Positions 43,829 to 52,065 of a stretch of 64,000 nt of DNA are shown here, in pieces. This DNA is from Cytophaga aurantiaca DSM 3654. Its GTDB lineage: Bacteria; Bacteroidota; Bacteroidia; Cytophagales; Cytophagaceae. Below the pieces are notes generated by a model. The model saw only the letters and a list, made by a program, of their open reading frames with translations. It did no database searches and was not told the origin of the DNA. The stretch lies in contig NZ_KB903621.1 of the NCBI RefSeq assembly GCF_000379725.1, positions 62,001 through 126,000 of the forward strand, written 5' to 3'. The translations under genes were made by a program, and so were the position numbers. Position 1 is the stretch's first letter. Each line of letters opens with the position of its first letter.

Positions 43829-45343
43829 TTACAGACACTGCTTTTTTACTTTTCCTTTTTCTAACAACAATGTTTGTTCAATGCATTTCGGCATATCGCT
43901 TTCATAATGCGAAACATAGATCAGCGTTTTTTCAATATGCTTACATACATCATCTACCAAAGATGTGAAACGCTGCAGCTGCTTTTTATCCAGGCCCTGA
44001 CAAGGTTCATCTAAAATCAACAGCGGCGGATTTTTAACCAACGCTCTTGCAAGTAGCAACAGCCGCTGTTGCCCCAACGATGTTTTATAAAATGATTTTT
44101 GTTTCAGATGAATCACATCAAGTGCTTCCATCCAATGGATAACTGTTTTTTGCTGCAGGCTTGTTAATTTTGTTGAAGAACCGACCTGATCATTCAAACC
44201 TGAACTTACAATTTCAAAGCAGCTTGTTTTATCCTGAGAAAATCCACCCAGTGAATAATCATTTTTAGACAGCGATTGCGACTGCACATAACTGGTACCG
44301 CGAAGAAATTGATTGTGCATTTCAGGAGATACATATCCGATCTTCTTTTTAATCTCCCAGATACTTTCTCCACTGCCGCGCTTCTGATCAAACAGATGTA
44401 CATCGTTTAAATATACCTGTGGATTGTCTGCCGTGATCAAACTCAATAAGGTTGATTTTCCTGAGCCGTTGTGCCCGACAAGTGCCCAATGTTCACCACG
44501 TTTTACCGTCCAGGATATATCATCCAGAATTTTTTTATCGCCAAATGATACGTTAATGTGATTCATCTGAACAGCAACTTCAAAAGCTGGATATGTTGAA
44601 GCCGATATTTCTTTTAGATTTTCCCAATCAAAAAATTCATCGGAAGTATTTTCTGTTGCTTCATCCACAGGAATGTTTTCACCTTTGCCGATCGCTTTTA
44701 ATTTTCCTTTATCTAAAAGAAAAATCTGATCGGCTGCTGTTGGTATTTCATCTGAAGTAGTGATCAATACGATCGTGATGCCTTGTGCTTTGATCTTGTC
44801 AATCAAGCCGTGAAGTTCATTACGTGTAGCGGTATCCAAACCAATAAAAGGCTGGTCGAGAATCAGAATGTCGGGCTTGGTTAATAAGGCCAATGCCAAC
44901 TGAACACGCTTACCTTCGCCATTTGAAAGTTCAATAATAGGCTGAAGAAGTTTTTCTTTCAGATTTAATTGTGAAACAATTTTTTCTAATGCATCTGCAT
45001 CGGAATTTTCTTTTGAAAGAATTTTATGGACCGTTGGAAAATTATCTCCATAATTCCGATCGTAGCGCTGACCAAAATACGAACGGGTTTCAAATGCAAA
45101 AGAAAAATTATGTTGCTGCTGTACAATTATTTTTTTCAGATCAGCAGAAGAAAATGTAATTGTACCTGCTGTTGCAGGAATATGTTCTGCAATGATTTTT
45201 GCCAATATTGTTTTGCCGCTTCCTGAAGCACCTGTCAATACAATACATTCGCCTTGTTGGATAGAGAACGAAATGTTATTCAATACCTGTTCTGTATCTA
45301 TGGAAAGAGAAACGTTTTGGGCAAGGATGATGGAGAGAGGCAT
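43829..45343 (-). CDS. Double ABC ATPase, ModF-like
   Basis: A 504-residue protein made of two ABC ATPase domains. The first has Walker A LTGASGSGKTILAK, signature LSNGEGKRVQLALALL and Walker B ILILDQPFIGLD. The second has LVGHNGSGKSTLLSLI, SLGQQRLLLLARAL and LLILDEPCQGLD. There are no membrane spans. The order and the divergent second signature resemble ModF (PhrA), a duplicated ATPase near molybdate transporters in E. coli. No modABC genes are in this window, so a molybdate link is unsupported; a transporter-independent role is equally possible. Confidence 0.8.
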   Translation of the reverse strand: MPLSIILAQNVSLSIDTEQVLNNISFSIQQGECIVLTGASGSGKTILAKIIAEHIPATAGTITFSSADLKKIIVQQQHNFSFAFETRSYFGQRYDRNYGDNFPTVHKILSKENSDADALEKIVSQLNLKEKLLQPIIELSNGEGKRVQLALALLTKPDILILDQPFIGLDTATRNELHGLIDKIKAQGITIVLITTSDEIPTAADQIFLLDKGKLKAIGKGENIPVDEATENTSDEFFDWENLKEISASTYPAFEVAVQMNHINVSFGDKKILDDISWTVKRGEHWALVGHNGSGKSTLLSLITADNPQVYLNDVHLFDQKRGSGESIWEIKKKIGYVSPEMHNQFLRGTSYVQSQSLSKNDYSLGGFSQDKTSCFEIVSSGLNDQVGSSTKLTSLQQKTVIHWMEALDVIHLKQKSFYKTSLGQQRLLLLARALVKNPPLLILDEPCQGLDKKQLQRFTSLVDDVCKHIEKTLIYVSHYESDMPKCIEQTLLLEKGKVKKQCL

Positions 45344-45367
45344 GAGGTAAATCTTACGTTGTCAAGT

Positions 45368-45402
45368 AAACTCTCCAAGGGTTTAAAACCCTTGGAGAGT
45401 TT
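45368..45402. repeat. REP-like hairpin A, CTCCAAGGGTTT family
   Basis: AAACTCTCCAAGGGTTT (45368-45384) and its reverse complement (45386-45402) are separated by one base. It lies between the ModF-like gene start and the RAYT gene stop. The same sequence recurs inside the RAYT gene and beyond its start. Confidence 0.9.
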
Positions 45403-45440
45403 GTTTCTTGTAGACTGATAACTACTTTCTATAAGGAGTA

Positions 45441-46112
45441 TTATTCTTCAAACATTAATTTATACGGCAACTTACTATTTTTATGAAATTTAATGAACTG
45501 CTCTTCCTTTCCAAACCAATCACGCATATACTTTTTGTTTAAATTCGTTTGCTTATCGGATAGATAAGTATGAAAAGATGAGAAAGTCCAATCGTTAAGA
45601 TTTTTTACAAAACCATGATGAATAGGATTATTGTGTATATAACAAATCAAATGTGTCATATAATTTTCATTATTAGCTTTTTTGCGTTTAAAATTTGGAA
45701 TAAATAAGCTGCCCTTTCTGCTATACATTTTATTAAATGCTTGTGTATAGCCATTAAATAAATGACTGAACTGGCTACTTATTATGTTCGAAAACTCTCC
45801 AAGGGTTTGAAACCCTTGGAGAGTTTCTTCATCGTTGTGAGATTCATTTACCAAACCCGACTCTTTTAGTTTCTCTGTCTTCTTTAATCGCATATATTGC
45901 GATACCTCTTTTTCACTTCTAATCCTTATCATCAAATGTAAATGATTCGGCATTAAACAATATGCATAAGTTTCAGCAATCGGATAAATATAATGTGTGT
46001 ATTTTTTTAAAAAGAACCGATAATTTTCTTCGCTATTAAAAAGATTTTCAAATCCATTGGCATGTGTATATACATGATATACTGTTTCTGGTAATAGAGG
46101 TTTTTGTAACAT
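45441..46112 (-). CDS. REP-associated tyrosine transposase (RAYT)
   Basis: A 223-residue Y1 (HUH) transposase of the single-copy RAYT type. The HUH motif is MPNHLHLMI (His57, His59) and the single catalytic tyrosine is Tyr158 in CYIHNNPIHHG. An ORF extension to 46181 begins inside hairpin C and is not used. The insertion ETLQGFQTLGEF at residues 96-107 is encoded by a perfect copy of the CTCCAAGGGTTT hairpin in the variable region between HUH and Tyr helices, and it keeps the frame. The enzyme should cut and rejoin single-stranded DNA at such hairpins. Two more copies flank the gene. All known RAYT catalytic residues are present. Confidence 0.9.
   Translation of the reverse strand: MLQKPLLPETVYHVYTHANGFENLFNSEENYRFFLKKYTHYIYPIAETYAYCLMPNHLHLMIRIRSEKEVSQYMRLKKTEKLKESGLVNESHNDEETLQGFQTLGEFSNIISSQFSHLFNGYTQAFNKMYSRKGSLFIPNFKRKKANNENYMTHLICYIHNNPIHHGFVKNLNDWTFSSFHTYLSDKQTNLNKKYMRDWFGKEEQFIKFHKNSKLPYKLMFEE
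45792..45826. repeat. REP-like hairpin B inside the RAYT gene
   Basis: A perfect 17-base-arm copy of AAACTCTCCAAGGGTTT with one-base loop, internal to the RAYT coding region (codons 96-107) and identical in its arms to hairpin A. Confidence 0.95.
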
Positions 46113-46115
46113 AAA

Positions 46116-46229
46116 AGTTGCTTGTCGAAAAATGCCACTTAATAAAAATCGATTGTTGCTTATAATATCATATGTTAACAAAACTCTCCAAGGGTTTGAA
46201 ACCCTTGGAGAGTTAGTTGCTTGTCGAAA
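46116..46229. repeat. 15-bp direct repeat flanking the RAYT start and hairpin C
   Basis: AGTTGCTTGTCGAAA occurs at 46116-46130 and at 46215-46229. The pair brackets the region between the RAYT start and hairpin C and may mark a past duplication or insertion. Confidence 0.6.
46181..46214. repeat. REP-like hairpin C
   Basis: AAACTCTCCAAGGGTTT (46181-46197) with its complement to 46214, one terminal base missing. It lies in the gap between the RAYT start and the arginase stop. Confidence 0.9.
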
Positions 46230-46241
46230 TGTAAATCCAAA

Positions 46242-47186
46242 TCAATCCTCCATCAGCACATCAATCAATTCAATAACCGCCTTACTCATACTGTTGTTGT
46301 TATCAAGTAGCGGATTGATTTCTGTGAATTCCCACAAGCGAATATTTTTCAATCGCTTTAATGTATCTACTACCTGCTTTGCTTCTGCTAACAATAATCC
46401 GTTGTAAACAGGCGTACCTGTACCGGTTGAAACGCTTGTATCCAATACATCTACATCAAAGGAAACATATACAGCATCATAGTCTTTAAAATACGATACT
46501 GCCTGGTCTAAAATATAGGTTAAGCCTTTTGCTTTTACATCATACGGACTGTAATGATTCAGTTTATAATCACGGATCAGGTGATATTCCTGAATTTCAA
46601 AATCGCGTAAGCCAATGAAGAATATATCTTCCGGACCAATCTTCGGAGTTAAACGACTTGCGCCGCAATGTTTCAATTCTTCCCAAAAAGGTTTTAAGCC
46701 TGCATCAATGGTGCTTCTTGAAAGTTCAATGTTATCATAACCCATTGAAGCAGACAAAGACATCCCATGAAGATTGCCCGATGGAGTCGTATAAGGCGTA
46801 TGTAGATCTGCATGCGCATCTACCCAAATTACGCCCAGTTTTTTATTTGCACCAATCGCTTCACGTACACCTGCCATAATGCCAATTGCATTGCTGTGAT
46901 CTCCGCTAATGATCAATGGATATTGATTTTTTACGATTGCACTGATCTCTTTTGCCGTATTATTGTTCAATTCGGATAACAGCTTAGCATATTTCCCTTG
47001 TGCATACGGACCAACTTCTCCTCTTTTATTCGGATAGCTGGCAATTACTTTTACAGGAAATTTTTTTAGTACAGGATTACTGCGCTCTGCATCTGCAACA
47101 AACAAAGCATCCAACGCAAGGGAAGTCCCCAATCGTTGCGCGCCGATATCTGAAGGAACAGAAACAAGGATCTCAGGCTTTTTCAT
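46242..47186 (-). CDS. Arginase
   Basis: A 314-residue ureohydrolase that splits arginine to ornithine and urea with a binuclear Mn centre. The metal-binding motifs are GDHSNAIGIMAG (His), VDAHADLHTP (Asp-Ala-His-Ala-Asp) and FDVDVLDTSVSTGTGTPV (Asp-x-Asp). The Ser/Gly-rich end of the last motif is typical of arginase rather than agmatinase. No ornithine-pathway genes are adjacent. The gene stands alone and reads toward the RAYT. Confidence 0.88.
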   Translation of the reverse strand: MKKPEILVSVPSDIGAQRLGTSLALDALFVADAERSNPVLKKFPVKVIASYPNKRGEVGPYAQGKYAKLLSELNNNTAKEISAIVKNQYPLIISGDHSNAIGIMAGVREAIGANKKLGVIWVDAHADLHTPYTTPSGNLHGMSLSASMGYDNIELSRSTIDAGLKPFWEELKHCGASRLTPKIGPEDIFFIGLRDFEIQEYHLIRDYKLNHYSPYDVKAKGLTYILDQAVSYFKDYDAVYVSFDVDVLDTSVSTGTGTPVYNGLLLAEAKQVVDTLKRLKNIRLWEFTEINPLLDNNNSMSKAVIELIDVLMED

Positions 47187-47262
47187 AAAAGTATTTACGG
47201 TTATTCTACTTGTAATGATACGAAAACCTTTCTAAATTGATTATATATTTAATCAGCATACC

Positions 47263-48129
47263 ATGATAAAATTTTATATTTCGTTGACCGTATTCACCTT
47301 TTTGGGTTTAGCCAGTTGTTCTAGTCACAAAAAAGCATTAGCCGATCGTACACCTACAGATACACTTTCTGTTGTGCAAGCAGGCGTGCAAACTTCCGAC
47401 ATCAGAAATCCATATTATAATGTCAATCCACAACTTGATCTATTTCAAAAAAAGATTTCTTTTTATGCAGAAAATTCTACCGAGCATTGGGAATTATTCA
47501 TTAAAAACGACAGCAGCTTTACATTTGTATTGAATGATAAAAAAACCGTGTTTGAATTTTCAAAAGTCGTGCAGGATGCTGCTGGCATTCATTATCATTC
47601 TAAAAAAATAATTGAAACGACGGACACGACTCAACAGAAAAAAATTACTATAGCAATTTCTAAAACGGTAACTCCCGAATCATCCAGCATGAGTCATTTG
47701 CCATTTTTTGTTTCTGTGATTATCGAAGATGGAAGTATATCCACCACATATGAAGGTGAAGGATTTTATATAAGCAATCCCGGATTACATGACATCTGGG
47801 TACTGGATAGTATTAACGGTCAAAAAGTTGATGCTGCTAAATTTTCTGAAGGCTTACCCCGACTGGAGTTTCATTTAGATGGAGGAAAAATATATGGATT
47901 TGGTGGCTGCAATGAACTCAAAGGGAATTACTTTATAAGCCGTAATAATAAACTGAATATTGAGTTGGATCAAATACAGACAATGAAGTTCTGTATAGAT
48001 GCATCTGCCAGTGAAAGTGAGTTCTTAGCTGTATTAAATAAAAAACGCTTTACCTACAGCATTAATAATTTGCGATTGACATTGGTGCAGAAAGATCAAT
48101 CAACATTGATATTTAAAAAAGTAGATTGA
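47263..48129 (+). CDS. META/HslJ-domain lipoprotein
   Basis: A 288-residue lipoprotein: FTFLGLASC is the lipobox, Cys19. Residues 170-288 form the META (HslJ, DUF306) domain with IWVLDSINGQ, LPRLEFHLDGGKIYGFGGCNELKG and a final strand LTLVQKDQSTLIFKK. HslJ proteins are linked to heat-inducible membrane stress and novobiocin resistance, but the molecular role is unknown. The N-terminal 150 residues are an additional domain. The gene is divergent from arginase. Confidence 0.85.
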   Translation: MIKFYISLTVFTFLGLASCSSHKKALADRTPTDTLSVVQAGVQTSDIRNPYYNVNPQLDLFQKKISFYAENSTEHWELFIKNDSSFTFVLNDKKTVFEFSKVVQDAAGIHYHSKKIIETTDTTQQKKITIAISKTVTPESSSMSHLPFFVSVIIEDGSISTTYEGEGFYISNPGLHDIWVLDSINGQKVDAAKFSEGLPRLEFHLDGGKIYGFGGCNELKGNYFISRNNKLNIELDQIQTMKFCIDASASESEFLAVLNKKRFTYSINNLRLTLVQKDQSTLIFKKVD

Positions 48130-48152
48130 AAAATATTTATTCTTAATAAAAT

Positions 48153-48186
48153 AAGTCAGCACACCAAATATCTAGTGTGTTGACTT
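48153..48186. terminator. Hairpin terminator overlapping ST1 stop
   Basis: AAGTCAGCACAC (48153-48164) pairs with GTGTGTTGACTT (48175-48186), with one mismatch. It sits between the convergent META gene and the end of the sulfotransferase cluster. Confidence 0.7.
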
Positions 48187-48972
48187 AAATAATTTTTTTA
48201 GTAATGATTTTGTATGGATATAACGCAGTTTTATTTTTTCCTTCAAAAGAGATTTTACCTTTAAACGATTAATTTTCTCCGCATCAATTGTATGAACTGA
48301 TCCATCGTTTGTATAACCCAATGCCTCCATTGTCTCTTGAGATTTAGTCCAAAATATTTTTTGCAAATCAACCGACAATTCTTCTTTCCATCCTCCAACA
48401 GCTCCTTTTCTGAAAAATTTCTGACTGCTTGATTTGGTTGGGTCTTCTTCTAAAAAATTGCCAAATCGTGCTTCAGCATTTTTTTGTTTTTCAAATGTTG
48501 GCAGATTTTCCCAATTGGCTTTAGGTAAATCAATCACATGTTCAATTTTAGCAAATTCTTTTTTCGGATCCGTGATCAGATCTTCAAACCGGATAAGTAT
48601 AGGATTTTCCTGCAACCAAAATTTACAATTCAAATCCCATCCCCCAAAAAAAGAGCCGTGTTCGGCTTTGGTTGCTTCTTCATAATTCTTAGCCAGATCG
48701 GAGTTTACATCTATTAAGTTTTTTCTGTGATTGGCAAGCGAGCATATCGAATCACGGCCATCTCTTACAAGATAAATCACCTGATCCGTTTTAGAATACG
48801 TTTTTAATAAAAAGGGTAAGTCATGTGTTTTTACAAATATGGTTGCAGCAGCAGATGTATTCGGACGATTTTCATTTTCTATGGATTCAATACCATAAAC
48901 ATGAAAAAGAATATTTCTAAAAAACGTATTGCCGGATCTAGGAAAAGAAGCTAACCAAACTTTTTTGCTCAT
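48172..48972 (-). CDS. Sulfotransferase 1 of the sulfated-glycan cluster
   Basis: A 266-residue PAPS-dependent sulfotransferase (Sulfotransfer_1-like). The 5'-phosphosulfate loop is WLASFPRSGNTFFRN (residues 6-20), the 3'-phosphate loop is YLVRDGRDSICSL, and the C-terminal FRKGAVGGWKEEL carries the RKGxxGxWK motif typical of soluble sulfotransferases. It transfers sulfate from PAPS to an acceptor hydroxyl. It is the last gene of the cluster, 27 bases from its paralogue, and has no signal peptide, so it acts in the cytoplasm. Confidence 0.85.
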   Translation of the reverse strand: MSKKVWLASFPRSGNTFFRNILFHVYGIESIENENRPNTSAAATIFVKTHDLPFLLKTYSKTDQVIYLVRDGRDSICSLANHRKNLIDVNSDLAKNYEEATKAEHGSFFGGWDLNCKFWLQENPILIRFEDLITDPKKEFAKIEHVIDLPKANWENLPTFEKQKNAEARFGNFLEEDPTKSSSQKFFRKGAVGGWKEELSVDLQKIFWTKSQETMEALGYTNDGSVHTIDAEKINRLKVKSLLKEKIKLRYIHTKSLLKKLFKSTH

Positions 48973-48999
48973 AAAGTATGCTCGTGTGTATTCTTAACT

Positions 49000-49839
49000 T
49001 TATTTATTTGCCCTCGATAGTTTGCGTATCATATAATCTCTAAACTCAATGCATTTGATTTGTAGTGCTCCATACTTAAGCAAAAGTTTCAGTTTGAAGT
49101 TTTCTGCTTTTTGCGATTTGATTTCATTTACTCGGGGGAAATCAATTTCATTTATGCTGCCGTCTTCTGTGTATCCTAAAAGTGCCATGATATCAGCAGA
49201 TTTTTCTAAAAAACTATTCTGACATTCAACCGGCATTTCTACTTTCCAATTTCCTATTTCACCTTTTCTAAAAAATTTCTGACTAAAGTCTCCTCCTGCG
49301 TAATTGTAATCCGGTTCTATTCCATGCTTTGCGATGCCTTGTTTTTGTTTTTCAAACGTTGGCAATTCATCCCAATTCGCTTTTGGAAAAGAGATTTTTT
49401 TTTCTAATTCAGCAAAGGTTGCCTGTGGGTTTTTAACCAAATCTTCAAACCGTACAAGTATACAATCTTCTGCAAGCCACAATCTGCAATTGTTTGCCCA
49501 GCCTCCAAAAAAGGATCCTCTATGAGCATTTGTAGCTTCAATAAAATTTTGACGCATATCTGAATCCGGTGCTATTAAATTTTTTCTTTTAAATGCCAGC
49601 GAACAAATAGAGTCTCTGCCGTCGCGAACCAGATATATGACTGTATCTTTTTTAGGGTTATATGTTTTTAATTGATAAGGTAACAGATGGGCTTTAATAA
49701 ACACCAATGATTCCTTTTTATAATTTTCATTAAGAAGTGATTCATCTTCCAAAGAATCTAAGCCATATACATGAAATAATACATTTCTAAAAAACGTGTT
49801 CCCCGACCTTGGGAAAGATGCAATCCAAATCTTCTTCAT
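49000..49839 (-). CDS. Sulfotransferase 2 of the sulfated-glycan cluster
   Basis: A 279-residue sulfotransferase and close paralogue of the previous gene, with the same architecture: IASFPRSGNTFFRN (7-20), YLVRDGRDSICSL, and FRKGEIGNWKVEM for the RKGxxGxWK motif. The C-terminal 40 residues are more basic. Its start overlaps the stop of the next upstream gene by 4 bases (ATGA), so translation is coupled. The pair probably arose by duplication and may sulfate different positions. Confidence 0.85.
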   Translation of the reverse strand: MKKIWIASFPRSGNTFFRNVLFHVYGLDSLEDESLLNENYKKESLVFIKAHLLPYQLKTYNPKKDTVIYLVRDGRDSICSLAFKRKNLIAPDSDMRQNFIEATNAHRGSFFGGWANNCRLWLAEDCILVRFEDLVKNPQATFAELEKKISFPKANWDELPTFEKQKQGIAKHGIEPDYNYAGGDFSQKFFRKGEIGNWKVEMPVECQNSFLEKSADIMALLGYTEDGSINEIDFPRVNEIKSQKAENFKLKLLLKYGALQIKCIEFRDYMIRKLSRANK

Positions 49840-50549
49840 TTCACAAGTTGAGTAATGTCTTTGTATAATTGAACATCAAGTTCATTATAACCTTCAATTA
49901 TTTTTATAATCGAATCTTCAATTGAAGTTTTTTTATTTGAAGTTTGGTTGACCGCTTCCTGATGCTGATGTTTCCAGTTTAACATCTTACTCAATTTAAG
50001 TACATCTTCAGAGTAGTTTTCAATAATGCCGATAAAATATGCAGAATGAATATCTAGCCCTTTTAAATACCGTGTCATTTTATTTCGTGCATGCGGTCTA
50101 GCCGAAAATTCCTCCAGTGTGCACGCCAAACGATTTATAAGAGACAATGCAAGTGGTTTGTTTTTATTTTCCTGAGTTAAAATTTCCAATAAATAATAAT
50201 AGTTGGAAACTACCCGTTTAACCGGATCTCTTACCCAGGTTACGATAGGTACATTCTTTAAATTCGGATACAATTCAATAAGATTCAAGTATTCAAAATG
50301 CCCATGCAAAACCTTTGTATCTTTTGGAAATAATGGTTCTGCAACTTCTTTCCCATTTATCTTAAATTTGTATTTATTTTCTTTATAATTGATATCAAAT
50401 TGAGCTACATTTTCGATACCATAATTATTGTTCAGCAAAGATCTAAATGAGGTCCCGCCTGTTTTAGGTATATGTAATGAAATTAGTTCTATGTTCAGTT
50501 CAGATACAGGAACTAATTTTTTTGAACTAAATAATTTCCAGCTTTTCAT
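49836..50549 (-). CDS. Sulfotransferase 3, Sulfotransfer_2-like
   Basis: A 237-residue protein from MKSWKLFSSKKL at 50549 (the frame extends 26 codons further into the upstream gene). The loop LISLHIPKTGGTSFRSLL has the IPKTGGTS pattern of carbohydrate sulfotransferases (Sulfotransfer_2, like heparan sulfate 2-O and chondroitin sulfotransferases), and TWVRDPVKRVVSNYYYL is the PAPS 3'-phosphate loop. It is more distant from the other two. It lies 1 base downstream of the ATPase gene. Acceptor and position are unknown. Confidence 0.75.
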   Translation of the reverse strand: MKSWKLFSSKKLVPVSELNIELISLHIPKTGGTSFRSLLNNNYGIENVAQFDINYKENKYKFKINGKEVAEPLFPKDTKVLHGHFEYLNLIELYPNLKNVPIVTWVRDPVKRVVSNYYYLLEILTQENKNKPLALSLINRLACTLEEFSARPHARNKMTRYLKGLDIHSAYFIGIIENYSEDVLKLSKMLNWKHQHQEAVNQTSNKKTSIEDSIIKIIEGYNELDVQLYKDITQLVK

Positions 50550-50550
50550 T

Positions 50551-51282
50551 TTATAAATTTTGATACAGTTCAATACCTGCTTCAACATCCTTTGCATCGT
50601 ATTGTATCGATCCTTTGTCAATAACAATAATCCGATTGCAATTTTTTCTTATTAAAGATAAATCGTGAGAAATAAATACCACTGCTTTTGAGCTCGAAAA
50701 TTCTTTCAGATACTCAAAACATTTTTTTTGAAATTGTTCATCACTTACAGACAATGCTTCGTCAATAATAATCAAGCCCGGATCAATTGCTTTAACCGCT
50801 CCAAACCTTAACTTAATTCGCATGCCTGAACTATAGGTGCCCATTGGAGAGTATACATCTTCTCCTAAGCCGGAAAATTCTTTTAATACCGGAATTCGTT
50901 TTTGTAATTCTTTTCTACCAATACCAATAATTGCACCGGTGAAAAAATAATTGTCAATGCCTGAATAAAATCTATTCAATGCCTGTGTTCCTACAAATAA
51001 AGGAATAATGGTAACGGCTGAAATTATCCGTCCGACAGTTGCATGATATGTGCCGATGATTATGCGAACCAATGTGGTTTTCCCTGAACCATTCTTTCCT
51101 AAAATGCCTATGAAATCTCCTTGATGAATTGCAAAATTAATATCTGTTAACGCCCATTTTTCGTGCTTGCGAAGTTTTTTTGTAGGTCGAAACGCAAAGA
51201 GGTCTACAAAGCCATACCACAAGCTCCAATGGAATTTTTTACAGAATTTTTTATTTACATCTTCAATACGTACCAGCTCCAT
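50551..51282 (-). CDS. Polysaccharide-export ABC ATPase (Wzt/KpsT/TagH-like)
   Basis: A 243-residue ATPase of the ABC-2 polysaccharide/polyol-phosphate export type. GILGKNGSGKTTLVRI is Walker A (about 59-74), YSSGMRIKLRFG replaces the typical LSGGQ signature as in this subfamily, and LIIIDEALSVSD is Walker B. No C-terminal carbohydrate-binding domain is present, unlike Wzt, so the protein is closer to KpsT/TagH. It shares a TAATG junction with the permease gene upstream. It powers export of a cytoplasmically assembled glycan. Confidence 0.88.
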   Translation of the reverse strand: MELVRIEDVNKKFCKKFHWSLWYGFVDLFAFRPTKKLRKHEKWALTDINFAIHQGDFIGILGKNGSGKTTLVRIIIGTYHATVGRIISAVTIIPLFVGTQALNRFYSGIDNYFFTGAIIGIGRKELQKRIPVLKEFSGLGEDVYSPMGTYSSGMRIKLRFGAVKAIDPGLIIIDEALSVSDEQFQKKCFEYLKEFSSSKAVVFISHDLSLIRKNCNRIIVIDKGSIQYDAKDVEAGIELYQNL

Positions 51283-52058
51283 TACTCAATCAGTTTTTCT
51301 ATTAAAATCCGAACGCGTTTATTGTAGACAAATAAATTTATAACAAACAGAATAATCACTATTCCCGTTATGCTGCTGAATGTTGATAGTGAAACGCTGC
51401 TGGTTCCAGTCAATAATAGATCTCTGGGTACTCCGATCAAATAGGTTAGCGGATTGAATTTGATAATTGTGTGTACAATTGCTGAATCAAATTTAGGAGA
51501 ATAGATAATGGGAGTTAAAAACAATAAGACTTTATTAAATTCTTTTCCCAGAATATATACGTCTTCACTTACTACTTCAATCATGGATATAAATATTCCG
51601 ATTGAAAAACATAACATCGCAAGTGGTATCGTTGAGATCAGAAATGTGCCGATGTTCAATGATACATCCAGAAAAATAGCAATGATCATCATGTTAATGA
51701 ACCCTGAAATAAAAAAGCGTACCAATATTAAAACAAACTTAGCTGTTATCACCGTAAGCACCGGTAAAAAGCCTTGTGTGTGTAATCTTATGGAAGAAGA
51801 AATAGAGTTTCCCAATAAATCATATGATTGTGCGTACAATTGCCAAAGTAACGTTCCGATTAAAATATATGCTGTATAATTAATATCTAATTGTCCGGGA
51901 TTAAGTAAGCCGCTTTTCTGTAAAAATATCCAGATGATGGATTGAATTAACGGGAGAAATAAAATCCATGCAACTCCAATAAAAGACCTTTTATAAATCT
52001 GAGTGAACTCTATTTTTATTAATTCGAAAAACAAATATTTGTTTTTTATAAACTTCAT
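51282..52058 (-). CDS. Polysaccharide-export ABC permease (Wzm/KpsM/TagG-like)
   Basis: A 258-residue ABC-2-type permease with six predicted spans. Family features are YKRSFIGVAWILFLPLIQSIIW near the N terminus, the FISTIPLAMLCFSIGIFISM loop region, and LTPIIYSPKFDSAIVHTIIKFNPLTYLI with the conserved Pro-rich end. It is coupled to the ATPase gene by a 1-base overlap and starts 7 bases after the fusion gene stop. Together they should form a half-transporter pair of the glycan exporter in the inner membrane. Confidence 0.88.
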   Translation of the reverse strand: MKFIKNKYLFFELIKIEFTQIYKRSFIGVAWILFLPLIQSIIWIFLQKSGLLNPGQLDINYTAYILIGTLLWQLYAQSYDLLGNSISSSIRLHTQGFLPVLTVITAKFVLILVRFFISGFINMMIIAIFLDVSLNIGTFLISTIPLAMLCFSIGIFISMIEVVSEDVYILGKEFNKVLLFLTPIIYSPKFDSAIVHTIIKFNPLTYLIGVPRDLLLTGTSSVSLSTFSSITGIVIILFVINLFVYNKRVRILIEKLIE

Positions 52059-52065
52059 TTTTAAT

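Noticed and set aside
45441-46112. RAYT as part of a complete insertion sequence
   Set aside because: There are no IS200/IS605-type end structures or accessory orfB; the hairpins and single gene fit a domesticated RAYT.
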